Part shown: in pieces, positions 1-9,602 of the stretch
How the letters are laid out: every line of letters starts with the position of its first letter
Numbering within the stretch: position 1 is the first letter of the stretch
Source of the DNA: Roseateles sp. XES5
GTDB taxonomy: Bacteria; Pseudomonadota; Alphaproteobacteria; Rhizobiales; Rhizobiaceae
Length of the DNA: 64,000 bases
NCBI RefSeq assembly: GCF_020535545.1
Contig: NZ_CP084752.1
Span: 1,285,501 to 1,349,500, forward strand
Reading direction: 5' to 3'
Made by a program: the position numbers and the translations under genes
Notes under the pieces: model-generated
Told to the model about the DNA's origin: nothing
Seen by the model: only the letters and a program-made list of their open reading frames with translations
Database searches by the model: none

Positions 1-2372
1 GCGCGGCCGCCGGAGGCTTGGCCGGCGCGCACGCGCTCCAGAATGCGGCGAACGTCAGGCACACCGGAGCCGGGCTCCAGCAACTGGTTCGCCTCTTCAG
101 GGGCCAGTTCGTCGGCGGGGTCGATGGAGGGCGTCGGGTCGATCTGGTGGCGCGCGGCCTGCGGCACGGTCTCCTTGCGGCCGGGCGCGAAGCGACGCTT
201 CAGGCCGGCGAGAAGGCCACCCTTCGGATGGGTCTCGGCGGCATCGTCAACGGAGGAGACGGCCTCTTCGGCAATCTCGTCCAGGTATTCGGCGCGCTCG
301 GGCACCGGAATGTGCTCCACCTCGATCTCGGCGAAGCGGCTTTCCTCCTGCGGCGCGGCGACGGCCGTCTCGCGCAGGTCCGTCGTGCCGAAGGCGTCGT
401 CGTCGAAGGGGTATTCGTTGCCGCTGAGGCTGGCGGCCGGCTGGGCCTGGCGGCCGAGATCCATTGCCGGCATTTCGGCGCGCGGCATCGCCGCCTCGCG
501 GCGGCCGAAGGTTTCGCGCGGCGCGTCGAGGTTTTCGAGGCGGCCGGCGATCTGCACCAGCGTGTCGTGCAGAGCGTCGAAGGTGCGCGCGGTGCGCTCC
601 TCGCTCGAGCGGGTCAGTTCCTCCAGCGCGCGCAGGTCGTCGGCAAGGCCGGCGATCGCTTCCATGTCGGTGTTGGCGGCCGCGGCCGGACCGGCATGGC
701 GGTAGGCTTCCATCACGGCCTCTGCCGCCTGGCGGGCGGCCTCGACGATATATTCGTCATTGGTCGCCATGTAGTCTTCGATGGTCGCAAGGCGGCTCTC
801 GACGTCGGGCGATGCGGCGGGGAAGGCAGCAGCCGACGGTGCGCTGATCAGCGTGGAGAGATGGGCGATCTGCGCTTCGAGGCCGCGCAGCGCTTCCTGG
901 TCGCCGGCGGGCGCCGCGCGGGTCGCGTCGAGCCGGTCGGCGATGGCCGAAAGACGGCCTTCGATATGCGAGAAGCGATCCTCCTGGAACGGGCTGCCGA
1001 CGGGCGCATCGAGATTGTCGATGCGGCGGGCCAGCGCGTCGAGCCGGTCGGCCAGTTCGGTGTTGACGCTGCCCTGGTCGAGCGCGTCGATCTTGCGGGA
1101 AATGTCGGAGAGGAAATAGGCCAGCTCGTCGCCGCCCGCCAGGACGGGCGCTGCCTGCTGGTTCTGTTCCAGCATCAGCGACAGGTGCTCGATGCGCTCT
1201 TCCAGGCGCAGCGCCGTGCGTTCGTTGGACATTTCCTCGATGCGGCTCGCCAGCGCCTCGATGCGCATGGCAAGGCCATGGTCGGCCGCCGGCGCGGGGC
1301 GGCGGGCCATCATGTCGAGCTGGCCGGCGAGGTCGGCGATGCGGCCTTCCAGGCGTTGCATCATGCCGTGATCGGCGGAGGGTGACTGCTGCGCGCGGCC
1401 GGCGGCGGCAATGGCGCGGCTGATCTCGTCGAGGCGCGCATCCAGCCCCTCGAACTGCGAGGCGACGGCGGAAACGAAGCGGCCGCTGTCCGGTTCGCCG
1501 TGGCGGCCGAGCATTTCCACCGACTGGGCGATCGTCTCGATCTTGCTTTCCAGCGCACGGATCGCCGGCGTGGCGCTCATCGTGTTGATCTGGGTCTTCA
1601 GTTCGTCGAGCCTGTAGGCGAGCGCCACCAGTTCGTCGTCGCGCGTCTGATCGAAAGCGGACAGTTTCTGCTCGACGCCGCTCCAGCGGTCTTCCATGCG
1701 GCGCACGGAATCTTCGCGGGCAAGGCCGTCGAGCACGGAGCGCAGTTCGTCGAACTCGACGCGCAGGCCGTCCGTCTGGCCGGACTGGCGGCCGAGCTGG
1801 GTGATGCCGGTGGAGAGGCGGGCGAGTTCCGCGCGCACGTCGTCACTGCCGCCGCGGCCTTCGGCCATCTGGCGGATGCCGCGGATTTCCGAGCGCAGCG
1901 ACTGCATCTCGCGCTCGAGGCCGTCGGCGATGTCCTTCTTGAGATCCTGGCGCAGCGAAACGAGCGCCTTGGCGATGTCCTCGACGGGGCCTTCCGCGCG
2001 GGCGGGCGTGGTGCCATAGGCGGTGTGGGCCTGCTGGGCGGCGGCGTAGTGGTCGGTGGAGGGCGTGCGGCGCTCGACGCGCTGGGCGACGCGTTCACGG
2101 CCGCCCTCGATGGCGCGCTGGCGCTGCATGATCTCCGAGACCGGGTCGTCGCGCAATGGAATGGCGCGCTGGGGATGCTCGTAGCGGGCCTGCTCGCCGC
2201 GCGGCGCGAAGCGCTCCTCGCTGCGGCCGCGGCCGTCGTCACCGCGCCCGCGAGCATCGCGGCCGTTCGCCATCAGGCCTTCGATGCGGGCTTCCAGCCC
2301 CTCGATGGTGCGATTCAGCGCGTCGAGCGAAGACCGTTCGCCAGGACGTTGCGGGTTTCGCGATCCGTTCAT
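1..2372 (-). CDS. podJ: PodJ-like polar localization factor, N-terminal part (runs off the window)
   Basis: About 790 residues are visible and the frame is open to the window edge. The ATG at 2372 follows a GAGGCGAAAG ribosome site and the product begins MNGSRNPQRPGERSSLDALN. The visible part has no membrane segment. It is a long Arg/Glu/Leu-rich heptad-like region, with repeated units such as LEGRIADLA, RIEALASRIEEM and DRLDALARRID, which predicts extended coiled coil. This matches the cytoplasmic half of alphaproteobacterial PodJ, which organises the old cell pole; a membrane segment, Sel1 repeats and a peptidoglycan-binding domain would be expected beyond the edge. A divergent acyl-CoA dehydrogenase is also, as I recall, its neighbour in Agrobacterium. 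Family assignment rests on coiled-coil composition and context, so another large coiled-coil polarity protein is possible. Confidence 0.75.
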   Translation of the reverse strand, partial: MNGSRNPQRPGERSSLDALNRTIEGLEARIEGLMANGRDARGRGDDGRGRSEERFAPRGEQARYEHPQRAIPLRDDPVSEIMQRQRAIEGGRERVAQRVERRTPSTDHYAAAQQAHTAYGTTPARAEGPVEDIAKALVSLRQDLKKDIADGLEREMQSLRSEIRGIRQMAEGRGGSDDVRAELARLSTGITQLGRQSGQTDGLRVEFDELRSVLDGLAREDSVRRMEDRWSGVEQKLSAFDQTRDDELVALAYRLDELKTQINTMSATPAIRALESKIETIAQSVEMLGRHGEPDSGRFVSAVASQFEGLDARLDEISRAIAAAGRAQQSPSADHGMMQRLEGRIADLAGQLDMMARRPAPAADHGLAMRIEALASRIEEMSNERTALRLEERIEHLSLMLEQNQQAAPVLAGGDELAYFLSDISRKIDALDQGSVNTELADRLDALARRIDNLDAPVGSPFQEDRFSHIEGRLSAIADRLDATRAAPAGDQEALRGLEAQIAHLSTLISAPSAAAFPAASPDVESRLATIEDYMATNDEYIVEAARQAAEAVMEAYRHAGPAAAANTDMEAIAGLADDLRALEELTRSSEERTARTFDALHDTLVQIAGRLENLDAPRETFGRREAAMPRAEMPAMDLGRQAQPAASLSGNEYPFDDDAFGTTDLRETAVAAPQEESRFAEIEVEHIPVPERAEYLDEIAEEAVSSVDDAAETHPKGGLLAGLKRRFAPGRKETVPQAARHQIDPTPSIDPADELAPEEANQLLEPGSGVPDVRRILERVRAGQASGGR

Positions 2373-2903
2373 CTTTCGCCTCGCTTTGGCGGCCGTCCGG
2401 CCTGCCGGGAGATACCTGGCGCTGCCCGCCCGGCTGCGCCCTTCATTCCGTTCCGGCGAAAGTCTCTCTTCGCCGTCATCACCGCATGCGGGGGAATCCG
2501 TATCGTCCCTGTCCATCCCGGGCCGTCCGCCCGGAGGTCACAGAGGAAAACGAGATGATTCCCGATCCCACGCCCTCAAGCGCCACAATTCATGAAACGT
2601 GGTAAACAAGGGGTTAATCCGCCCGGAAATTTTTTAACGATTTGCTCATAGACTGGGCCGGAGCGGGAAAGATGCACGGTTGCGGGACGGTTCGGGCAGC
2701 GTTCGTCGGACACACGGTTTCGGTTGAGGGCTTCGACGGGAGGCCCTGGAAGGAAGTCGCCCCCTGCCCCTCGCCCGCCTTCGGGGAGAAAGAGGGTGCG
2801 GCAGGCCTGCCCGCCTCGACGGCCCTCGCGAGGGCCCCGGGAGACACCGCCGGAGTGCAGCGACGCCCGGCCCGCCCGACGAAAAATTCGCCGCTCTTCG
2901 CGT
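2373..2903. other. Intergenic region between podJ and the beta-oxidation operon
   Basis: No convincing gene is seen; the short frames here lack ribosome sites and family features. Two GANTC sites lie upstream of podJ (GAATC at 2494-2498 and GATTC at 2557-2561), possible CcrM methylation/GcrA targets. The segment 2750-2830 is GC-rich with short inverted repeats and no recognisable element. Confidence 0.6.
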
Positions 2904-2937
2904 TTTGACGTTTACGCAAACGTCAAAGTTTTATACA
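2904..2937 (+). promoter_or_regulatory. Palindromic operator with overlapping promoter for the beta-oxidation operon
   Basis: Positions 2904-2927 form a 24-bp palindrome with half site TTTGACGTTTAC and one mismatch. A -35 (TTGACG, 2905-2910) lies in its left arm and a -10-like TTATAC/TATACA lies at 2931-2937, giving a long 20-21 bp spacer. A long spacer covered by a palindrome is the arrangement used by MerR-family regulators. MerR-type LiuR regulators of acyl-CoA catabolism are candidates, but the regulator is not in this window. Related palindromes occur at 56408 and 61581. Confidence 0.65.
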
Positions 2938-2991
2938 CTCCCTCCCCAAGGACCGGACGCCCGTCCGTGGCATAGGTGAGGAACGCGAGAA

Positions 2992-4788
2992 ATGCCGATC
3001 TACAAGGCCCCCGTGAATGACACGCTTTTCATCCTGAACGACGTCCTGTCGCTCGAGCGCTACAACAACCTGCCGGGCTTTGCCGACGCGACGGGCGACA
3101 TGCTGGAAGCGATCGCCGGCGAAGCCGCCAAGGTCGCCGAGGAAGTGCTGTTCCCGGTCAACCTCTCGGGCGACCAGGAAGGCTGCAAGCGCAACGACGA
3201 TGCAACGGTCGTGACGCCGAAGGGTTTCAAGGAAGCCTATGACCTCTACCGTCAGGGCGGCTGGATGGGCCTTGCCGTACCGGAAGAATTCGGCGGCCAG
3301 GGCCTTCCCTACGTGCTGCACACCGCCGTCGGCGAATACATGTCCTCGGCCAACATGGCGCTGACCATGTATCCGGGCCTCACGCAGGGCGCGATCGCCG
3401 CGATCCTCGTGCACGGCTCCGAGGAACAGAAGGCCACCTTCATCCCCAAGCTGATCGACGGCAGCTGGACCGGCACCATGAACCTGACCGAGCCCCACTG
3501 CGGCACGGACCTGGGCCTGCTGCGCACCAAGGCCGAGCCGCAGGCTGACGGGACCTACAAGATCTCCGGCACCAAGATCTTCATCTCCGCCGGCGAGCAC
3601 GATATGGCCGAGAACATCGTCCACCTCGTGCTGGCCCGCGTGGCGGGCGCGCCCGAGGGCGTCAAGGGCATCTCGCTCTTCATCGTGCCCAAGTTCCTGC
3701 TCAATGCCGACGGCACGCCGGGCGCGCGCAACGCGGTGCACTGCGTCGCCATCGAGCACAAGATGGGCATCCACGCCAACTCCACCTGCGTCATGAATTA
3801 TGACGACGCCAGGGGCTTCCTCATCGGCACGGAGAACAAGGGCCTCAACGCCATGTTCGTCATGATGAACGAAGCCCGTCTCGGCGTCGGCCTGCAGGGC
3901 CTGTCCATTGCCGAAGTCGCCTACCAGAACGCCGCCAACTATGCCCGCGAGCGCCTGCAGGGCCGCTCGCTCTCCGGCGTCAAGAACCCCAACGGCAAGG
4001 CCGACCCGCTGATCGTCCATCCGGACATCCGCCGCGCGCTGATGACCATCAGGGCCTGGACCGAAGGCGGCCGCGCCTTCACGCTCTGGACGGCGCTGAA
4101 GTCGGACATCGCCCACCGCGCCGCCGACGAGAAGGAACGCCAGGCCGCCGACGACATTCTCGGCCTGATGACGCCGATCCTCAAGGGCGTGCTCACCGAC
4201 AAGGGCTTCGACCACGCCGTCATGGCCCAGCAGGTCTTCGGCGGTCACGGCTATATCGAAGAGCACGGCATGAGCCAGTATGTGCGCGACGCGCGCATCG
4301 CCATGATCTACGAGGGCGCCAACGGCATCCAGGCGCTCGACCTCGTCGGCCGCAAGCTCGGCATGAACGGCGGGCGCGCCGTCATGGCCCTCTTCAAGGA
4401 AATCGGCGATTTCTGCGAGGAGAACCGCAACGACGAAAAGCTCGCTTCCTTCACCAAGGCGCTCAAGAAGGGCTTGAACGACCTGCAGGCCGGAACCATG
4501 TGGTTCATGCAGAACGCCATGGCAAAGCCCGACAATGCCGGCGCCGGCTCGACCGACTACATGCATCTCTTCGGCCTTGTCGTCGTCGGCTACATGTGGG
4601 CGAAGATCGCCAAGGCGGCCGAGGAAGGCCTTGCGAACGGCGCGGGCGCACGCGAAGATTTCCTGAAGAACAAGCTGGTCACGGCGAAGTTCTTCATGGA
4701 ACGTCTGATGCCGGAAACCGGCCTGCGCAAGACGCGCATCGAGACTGGCGCGGACACGACGATGGAACTGGCCGCCGAGGCATTCTAG
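2992..4788 (+). CDS. Acyl-CoA dehydrogenase, long form
   Basis: A flavoprotein that oxidises acyl-CoA to trans-2-enoyl-CoA in beta-oxidation. The 598 residues fit the long subfamily with an extra N-terminal segment (starting MPIYKAPVND) and an extra C-terminal helical domain. The FAD/substrate motif MNLTEPHCGTDLG is at about 163-175. The segment GHGYIEEHGMSQYVRDARI leads into IYEGANGIQ, whose Glu (about 441) is in the position of the catalytic base in this subfamily. It is the first gene of a run continuing with thiolase and FadB/FadJ, and is preceded by a palindromic operator. The exact chain-length preference cannot be read from sequence. Often annotated fadE-like or DmdC-like. Confidence 0.93.
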   Translation: MPIYKAPVNDTLFILNDVLSLERYNNLPGFADATGDMLEAIAGEAAKVAEEVLFPVNLSGDQEGCKRNDDATVVTPKGFKEAYDLYRQGGWMGLAVPEEFGGQGLPYVLHTAVGEYMSSANMALTMYPGLTQGAIAAILVHGSEEQKATFIPKLIDGSWTGTMNLTEPHCGTDLGLLRTKAEPQADGTYKISGTKIFISAGEHDMAENIVHLVLARVAGAPEGVKGISLFIVPKFLLNADGTPGARNAVHCVAIEHKMGIHANSTCVMNYDDARGFLIGTENKGLNAMFVMMNEARLGVGLQGLSIAEVAYQNAANYARERLQGRSLSGVKNPNGKADPLIVHPDIRRALMTIRAWTEGGRAFTLWTALKSDIAHRAADEKERQAADDILGLMTPILKGVLTDKGFDHAVMAQQVFGGHGYIEEHGMSQYVRDARIAMIYEGANGIQALDLVGRKLGMNGGRAVMALFKEIGDFCEENRNDEKLASFTKALKKGLNDLQAGTMWFMQNAMAKPDNAGAGSTDYMHLFGLVVVGYMWAKIAKAAEEGLANGAGAREDFLKNKLVTAKFFMERLMPETGLRKTRIETGADTTMELAAEAF

Positions 4789-4822
4789 AAGCCATAACCA
4801 AGCCACATCTTCGGGAGGAGAA

Positions 4823-5062
4823 ATGGCAACTAAGGCTGACTTGACAGACTGGGTGGTCGAAGCCCTCAAAGCCAACAACGGCACGGCTTCGATCCTTTAT
4901 GTCGCCCAACACATTTGGTCGCACCATGAAAAGGAACTTCGCGAAAACGACCTTTTCTATTCATGGCAATACGACATGCGTTGGGCCGCAACTGAACTGA
5001 GAAAGAAGGGAAAACTGGTGTCCGCCGAAGAGGATCGGCGGGGGAAGTGGACCCTAGTGTAA
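4823..5062 (+). CDS. Small conserved hypothetical protein, winged-helix-like
   Basis: A 79-residue protein starting MATKADLTDWVVEALKANNG after a GGGAGGAG ribosome site. The pattern (helix, AQHIWSHHEKEL helix, helix rich in Trp/Arg, then KKGKLV...GKWTLV) looks like a compact winged helix, with the last two strands as a wing. It has no signal peptide or membrane segment. It lies between the acyl-CoA dehydrogenase (35 bp gap) and thiolase, on the same strand, so it is probably co-transcribed. A DNA-binding or regulatory role is possible but unproven; I know similar small proteins only as rhizobial hypotheticals. Confidence 0.75.
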   Translation: MATKADLTDWVVEALKANNGTASILYVAQHIWSHHEKELRENDLFYSWQYDMRWAATELRKKGKLVSAEEDRRGKWTLV

Positions 5063-5118
5063 ATTTCGGGTGCATTGCACCAACAGCGACCAGACGGCCG
5101 CAGTGAGGAGAAACTGAA

Positions 5119-6327
5119 ATGACCGACGTCTTCATTTATGATCACGTGCGCACCCCGCGCGGGCGCGGCAAGAAGGACGGCTCGCTACACGAAGTGCCGT
5201 CCGTGCGCCTTGCCGCCAAGGTGCTGGAGGCGGTGCGTGACCGCAACGGGCTCGATACGACCAAGGTCGACGATATCGTCATGGGCTGCGTCGATCCCGT
5301 CATGGACGCCGGCGCCGTGATCCCGAAGGCCGCCGCCTTCGAGGCCGGCTATTCGACCCGCGCGCCGGGCATGCAGATCTCGCGGTTCTGCGCCTCCGGC
5401 CTCGACGCCGTGAACTTCGGCGCGGGCAAGATCGCCCAGGGCGCGGACGACCTGGTGATCGCCGGCGGCGTCGAGTCGATGTCGCGCGTCGGTCTCGGCA
5501 TGTCGGGCGGCGCCTGGTTCATGGATCCCTCGGTCAACTTCCCGGCCTATTTCATGCCGCAGGGCGTTTCGGCCGACCTGATCGCCACGAAATACGGCTT
5601 CACCCGCGACGACGTCGACGCCTATGCCGTCGAGAGCCAGAAGCGCGCGGCCCATGCCTGGGAAAAGGGCTACTTCAAGAATTCCGTCGTGCCGGTGAAG
5701 GACATCAACGGCCTGACGATCCTCGCCCATGACGAACACATGCGTCCGGGCACCGACATGCAGGCGCTCGCCCAGTTGCAGCCGTCCTTCCAGATGCCCG
5801 GCGAGATGGGCGGCTTCGAGGCCGTCGCCATCCAGGCGCATCCGGAAATCGAAGGCATCAACTACGTCCACCATGCCGGCAATTCCTCCGGTATCGTCGA
5901 CGGCGCCGCCGCTGTCCTCCTCGGCTCGAAGGAAGGCGGCAACATTCTCGGCAAGAAGCCGCGCGGCCGCATCAAGGCCTTCGCGAATATCGGTTCCGAC
6001 CCGGCGCTCATGCTCACCGGCCCCGTCGACGTCACGGAAAAGCTGCTTGCCCGCACCGGCATGACGCTCGCCGACATCGACCTCTTCGAACTCAACGAAG
6101 CCTTCGCCGCCGTGGTCCTGCGCTACATGCAGGCCTTCGACATCCCGCACGACAAGATGAACGTCAATGGCGGCGCCATCGCCCTGGGCCACCCGCTGGG
6201 CGCCACCGGCGCGATGATCCTCGGCACCGTGCTCGACGAACTGGAACGCCGCGATCTCAACACCGCCCTCGTCACGCTCTGCATCGGCGCGGGCATGGGC
6301 ACGGCCACCGTGATCGAACGGGTCTGA
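5119..6327 (+). CDS. fadA: Acetyl-CoA C-acyltransferase (3-ketoacyl-CoA thiolase)
   Basis: Catalyses thiolytic cleavage of 3-ketoacyl-CoA. The 402-residue length is typical. The nucleophile Cys91 lies in [11 protein letters not shown], His358 in [12 protein letters not shown] and the second cysteine (388) in [10 protein letters not shown], so the catalytic set is complete. GAGGAG precedes the ATG. It sits between the acyl-CoA dehydrogenase and the FadB/FadJ-type gene, consistent with a complete beta-oxidation module. A biosynthetic acetoacetyl-CoA thiolase is the alternative, but the context favours degradation. Confidence 0.94.
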   Translation: MTDVFIYDHVRTPRGRGKKDGSLHEVPSVRLAAKVLEAVRDRNGLDTTKVDDIVMGCVDPVMDAGAVIPKAAAFEAGYSTRAPGMQISRFCASGLDAVNFGAGKIAQGADDLVIAGGVESMSRVGLGMSGGAWFMDPSVNFPAYFMPQGVSADLIATKYGFTRDDVDAYAVESQKRAAHAWEKGYFKNSVVPVKDINGLTILAHDEHMRPGTDMQALAQLQPSFQMPGEMGGFEAVAIQAHPEIEGINYVHHAGNSSGIVDGAAAVLLGSKEGGNILGKKPRGRIKAFANIGSDPALMLTGPVDVTEKLLARTGMTLADIDLFELNEAFAAVVLRYMQAFDIPHDKMNVNGGAIALGHPLGATGAMILGTVLDELERRDLNTALVTLCIGAGMGTATVIERV

Positions 6328-6329
6328 CC

Positions 6330-6731
6330 ATGACGAACCCGACGACACGCCGCAGCTTCCTCGCCCTTCTCGGAGCCGGTCTCATCGCGTCCTCCGCCGA
6401 GGCGAGCGATGGCTTCGTGCTGTCGGGCACCGTCACCTATGTGGCGAAAGGCGCCATCCCGCCCGGCCGGCTGACGATCCGTCTGGAGGAGCAGGGTGTC
6501 ATGGACGCCCCGGCCAGGGGTATCGCCCAGACCACGGTCATCAGCAGGGGCAACCGGCATTCCATCCGCTTTTCCATGCGGGTGAAGCGCTCCGCGCTGC
6601 GCAGGGCCGTCGATCCGGGCTTCACCATCCGCCTGGAACGGCATGGCCGCCTCATCGCCATCAACACGACGAAACAGGGATACAGCGGCCGAGGCCCAGT
6701 CTCGCTGCAGATCGAACCCATTCTCTACTGA
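6330..6731 (+). CDS. Tat-signal small exported protein, YscW/YbaY-like
   Basis: A 133-residue protein whose N-terminus [19 protein letters not shown] is a twin-arginine signal peptide ending near Ala-Glu-Ala. The mature part is a short beta-rich domain with [24 protein letters not shown] near its start, resembling the YscW/YbaY-type fold (one domain, no catalytic residues recognisable). It starts only 2 bp after the thiolase stop and ends 12 bp before the FadB/FadJ gene, so it is almost certainly translated from the fad transcript. An exported protein inside a cytoplasmic beta-oxidation operon is unusual. Family placement is tentative. Confidence 0.8.
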   Translation: MTNPTTRRSFLALLGAGLIASSAEASDGFVLSGTVTYVAKGAIPPGRLTIRLEEQGVMDAPARGIAQTTVISRGNRHSIRFSMRVKRSALRRAVDPGFTIRLERHGRLIAINTTKQGYSGRGPVSLQIEPILY

Positions 6732-6743
6732 GGGGGAGAAACC

Positions 6744-8954
6744 ATGAGCGCATACAAGAACTTCACCATCGAGACCGACGCCGACGGCATTGCGCTGGTC
6801 ACCTGGGACATGCCCGACAAGTCGATGAACGTCTTCACCGTCGAGGTGATGGACGAGCTCGACAGGATCATCGACCAGGTCGTCGCCGACGCCGCCATCA
6901 AGGGCGCGGTCATCACCTCCGGCAAGTCCTCCTTCTCGGGCGGCGCGGATCTTTCCATGATCAAGGCGAGCTTCGACCTCCTGAAGGACGCCGAGGCGAC
7001 CGACCCGGCAACCGCCGTGCAGAAGCTGTTCGACGCCACCGGCCGCATGACCTGGCTGTTCCGCAAGCTCGAAACCTCCGGCAAGCCGTGGGTTTCCGCC
7101 ATCAACGGCACCTGCATGGGCGGCGCCTTCGAGATGTCGCTCGCCTGCCACGGCCGCGTCGCCTCCAACGCCAAGTCGGTCAAGATCGCACTCCCGGAAG
7201 TCAAGGTCGGCATCTTCCCGGGCGCCGGCGGCACCCAGCGCGTGCCGCGCCTCGCCAATGCGCAGGACGCCCTGCAGATGATGACCACCGGGTCCTCGCT
7301 CACCGGCGCGCGCGCCAAGGCGATGAACCTCGTGCATCAGGTCGTCGAGCCGGACCAGCTCATTCCCGCCGCCAAGCAGATGATCAGGGACGGTCTCAAG
7401 CCGGTTCAGCCCTGGGACGAAAAGGGCTTCAAGGCCCCCGGCGGCGGCATCTGGACGCCCGCCTCCGCCCAGCTCTGGCCGGCCGCACCGGCGATCCTGC
7501 GCCGCGAGACGTCGGGCAACTATCCCGGTGCGCTCGCCATCCTGAAATGCGTCTATGAAGGCCTGCAGGTTCCCTTCGAAACGGGCCTGAAGATCGAGCA
7601 GCGCTACTTCACGCACGTCCTCCAGACGACCGAAGCCTTCTCGATGATCCGGTCGCTCTTCATCTCCATGCAGGAACTCGGCAAGGGCGCACGCCGCCCG
7701 GCCGGCGTGCCGAAGGCGGAGCTGAAGAAGGTCGCCGTCGTCGGCGCCGGCTTCATGGGCGCCTCCATCGCCTATGTCACCGCCGCCGCCGGCATTCCGG
7801 TCGTGCTCATCGACCGCGACCAGGAGGCCGCCGACAAGGGCAAGGCCCATTCCCAGAGCCTCGTCACCGGCGCTGTCGGCAAGGGCCGCATGTCGAAGGA
7901 AGACGGCGAGGCGCTGCTGGCGCTCATCACCCCGACGCCGGATTACGCGGCGCTCGCCGATGCCGACCTCGTCATCGAGGCCGTCTTCGAAGACCGCACC
8001 GTCAAGAAGGAGGTCACCGAGAAGATCGAGGCCGTGCTGAAGGCGGACGCCATCTTCGCCTCCAACACCTCGACCCTGCCGATCACGGGCCTTGCCAAGA
8101 ACTCCAGCCGTCCCGACCAGTTCATCGGCATCCACTTCTTCTCGCCGGTCGACAAGATGATGCTGGTGGAAGTCATCCTCGGCAAGGAGACGGGCGACAA
8201 GGCGCTCGCCACCGCGCTCGACTACGTCGCCGCCATCAAGAAGACGCCGATCGTTGTCAACGACACGCGCGGCTTCTACGTCAACCGCTGCGTCTTCCGC
8301 TACATGGCCGAAGCCTATGACATGCTGATCGAAGGCGTGCCGGCGGCAATGATCGAGAATGCCGCCAAGATGGCCGGCATGCCGGTCGGCCCGCTCTCGC
8401 TCAACGACGAAGTGGCCGTCGACCTCTCCTACAAGATCTTCAAGGCCTCGATGGCCGATCTCGGCGCCGATTCCGTCGATCCGCGCCACATGGAGCTGGT
8501 CACGAAGCTGGTGGAAGGCGAAGGCCGCCTCGGCCGCAAGGCCGGCAAGGGCTTCTACGACTACCCGCCGAAGCCGGCGAAGAAGAAGCTGTGGCCGGGC
8601 CTGAAGGACCTCTACCCGCAGCAGAAGCCCGAGGATGTCGACATCAAGGTGATCAAGGAGCGCCTGCTCGTCACCATCGCGCTGGAAGCGGCCCGCACCA
8701 TGGAAGAGGGCATCGTCACCGACCCGCGCGAGGCCGATGTCGGCTCCATCCTCGGCTTCGGCTTCGCCCCCTATACCGGCGGCACGTTGTCCTACATCGA
8801 CGGCATGGGCGTGAAGACCTTCGTGGAACTGTGCGAGAAGCTTGCCGCCAGCTATGGCAGCCACTTCCAGCCGACGCCGCTGCTGAAGGACATGGCCGCC
8901 AAGGGCGAGACCTTCTACAGCCGCTTCACCCCTGAGGCCAAGAAGGCGGCCTGA
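6744..8954 (+). CDS. fadJ: Bifunctional enoyl-CoA hydratase / 3-hydroxyacyl-CoA dehydrogenase
   Basis: The 736-residue fusion carries out steps two and three of beta-oxidation. The N-terminal crotonase domain (about 1-190) has [26 protein letters not shown] and [16 protein letters not shown], with the two oxyanion/catalytic segments in place. The NAD-binding domain begins near 330 with [26 protein letters not shown] and [10 protein letters not shown] follow, then two C-terminal 3HCDH domains including [11 protein letters not shown]. It is preceded by GGGGGAG. Length and order fit FadB/FadJ; I cannot separate the aerobic and anaerobic types by eye, so fadB is an equally fair name. Confidence 0.94.
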   Translation: MSAYKNFTIETDADGIALVTWDMPDKSMNVFTVEVMDELDRIIDQVVADAAIKGAVITSGKSSFSGGADLSMIKASFDLLKDAEATDPATAVQKLFDATGRMTWLFRKLETSGKPWVSAINGTCMGGAFEMSLACHGRVASNAKSVKIALPEVKVGIFPGAGGTQRVPRLANAQDALQMMTTGSSLTGARAKAMNLVHQVVEPDQLIPAAKQMIRDGLKPVQPWDEKGFKAPGGGIWTPASAQLWPAAPAILRRETSGNYPGALAILKCVYEGLQVPFETGLKIEQRYFTHVLQTTEAFSMIRSLFISMQELGKGARRPAGVPKAELKKVAVVGAGFMGASIAYVTAAAGIPVVLIDRDQEAADKGKAHSQSLVTGAVGKGRMSKEDGEALLALITPTPDYAALADADLVIEAVFEDRTVKKEVTEKIEAVLKADAIFASNTSTLPITGLAKNSSRPDQFIGIHFFSPVDKMMLVEVILGKETGDKALATALDYVAAIKKTPIVVNDTRGFYVNRCVFRYMAEAYDMLIEGVPAAMIENAAKMAGMPVGPLSLNDEVAVDLSYKIFKASMADLGADSVDPRHMELVTKLVEGEGRLGRKAGKGFYDYPPKPAKKKLWPGLKDLYPQQKPEDVDIKVIKERLLVTIALEAARTMEEGIVTDPREADVGSILGFGFAPYTGGTLSYIDGMGVKTFVELCEKLAASYGSHFQPTPLLKDMAAKGETFYSRFTPEAKKAA

Positions 8955-8962
8955 GCCGCCTT
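8943..8962 (+). terminator. Hairpin at the end of the beta-oxidation operon
   Basis: AAGGCGGC and GCCGCCTT form an 8-bp stem with a 4-nt loop that includes the stop codon, followed by only three T. It may be a weak terminator or an attenuating hairpin before the methyltransferase gene. Confidence 0.45.
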
Positions 8963-8970
8963 TACCGGCC

Positions 8971-9405
8971 ATGACGCGGGATCTCTCGCCCCGGCTGCTT
9001 GAAATCGTCGACGCGCTGCCCCTCAAACCGGGGCAGCGCATCCTCGAAATCGGCTGCGGCCCGGGCGCCCTGGCCCGCGCGATCGTCAGGCGCATCGGCC
9101 ATGGCCACGTGCTGGCGATCGACCGCTCCGAGATCGCGATCCGGCAAGCCATTGCCGGCTCCAAGGCGGAAATCGCTGCCGGCATGCTCGCCTGTCGCTG
9201 CATCGCCGCCGAGGACTTCACCCTCGAGGCCGGCGAATATCCTTTCGACATGGCCGTCGCCATCCGCGTCGGCGCCTTCGACGGACGCCACCCCGAATCC
9301 GGCCGCCTTGCCCGCGCCCGCCTTGCAAAAGCGCTCGTTTCCGGCGGTCCGCTCTTCATCGACGGCGGCGACCCGCTCACGATCATTCCCTTCGACGCGT
9401 CCTAG
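8971..9405 (+). CDS. Class I SAM-dependent methyltransferase, small
   Basis: A 144-residue protein with the SAM-binding motif [15 protein letters not shown] (about 24-38), the acidic end of strand 2 (LAIDRSE) and a motif II region ([15 protein letters not shown]). It is short for this fold, with the C-terminal beta strands abbreviated, and no substrate can be deduced. It lies 16 bp after the FadB/FadJ gene, behind a weak hairpin, and could be partly co-transcribed with it. Confidence 0.8.
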   Translation: MTRDLSPRLLEIVDALPLKPGQRILEIGCGPGALARAIVRRIGHGHVLAIDRSEIAIRQAIAGSKAEIAAGMLACRCIAAEDFTLEAGEYPFDMAVAIRVGAFDGRHPESGRLARARLAKALVSGGPLFIDGGDPLTIIPFDAS

Positions 9406-9503
9406 AACGCTCCTCTTCTGTCTGAAGCGTGGAACCGCGAACGCTTTGTCCTGGCGAATTTCCAGCCGGAAAGCCGATGTCCGCTTTCCTGGAATCCTCT
9501 AAA

Positions 9504-9602
9504 GTTTGTCAGGGAAAAGTGGGAACCGGTTTTCCCGAAAAGACAAACGAAAACAAAGGAATTTAGAGCATGTCTGGTTCAATCTGAACCTGACATGCTC
9601 TA
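9504..9602. repeat. 99-bp dispersed intergenic repeat, copy 1
   Basis: This segment matches 45916-46014 at 98 of 99 positions. It has two potential hairpins: GTTTGTC...GACAAAC around an inner GGGAAAA/TTTTCCC, and AGAGCATGTC...GACATGCTCT around GGTTC/GAACC. It lacks a gene and resembles the mosaic palindromic intergenic elements of rhizobia (RIME type). Its last three bases supply the TAG stop of the VOC gene on the minus strand. Confidence 0.9.

Noticed and set aside
18..1385. Plus-strand frame of about 455 codons
   Set aside because: It lies opposite podJ, which has a ribosome site and coherent coiled-coil sequence. The plus frame has no recognisable domain.
2923..4884. Long antisense frame opposite the acyl-CoA dehydrogenase gene
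   Set aside because: Mirror of third-position GC bias. The plus-strand gene has full catalytic motifs, so this frame is not coding.
6123..9386. Very long antisense reading frame of about 1087 codons opposite fadA and fadJ
   Set aside because: It is a shadow of strongly biased GC-rich genes on the other strand. The composition is Arg/Gly/Ala/His-rich, with no family motif or ribosome site.
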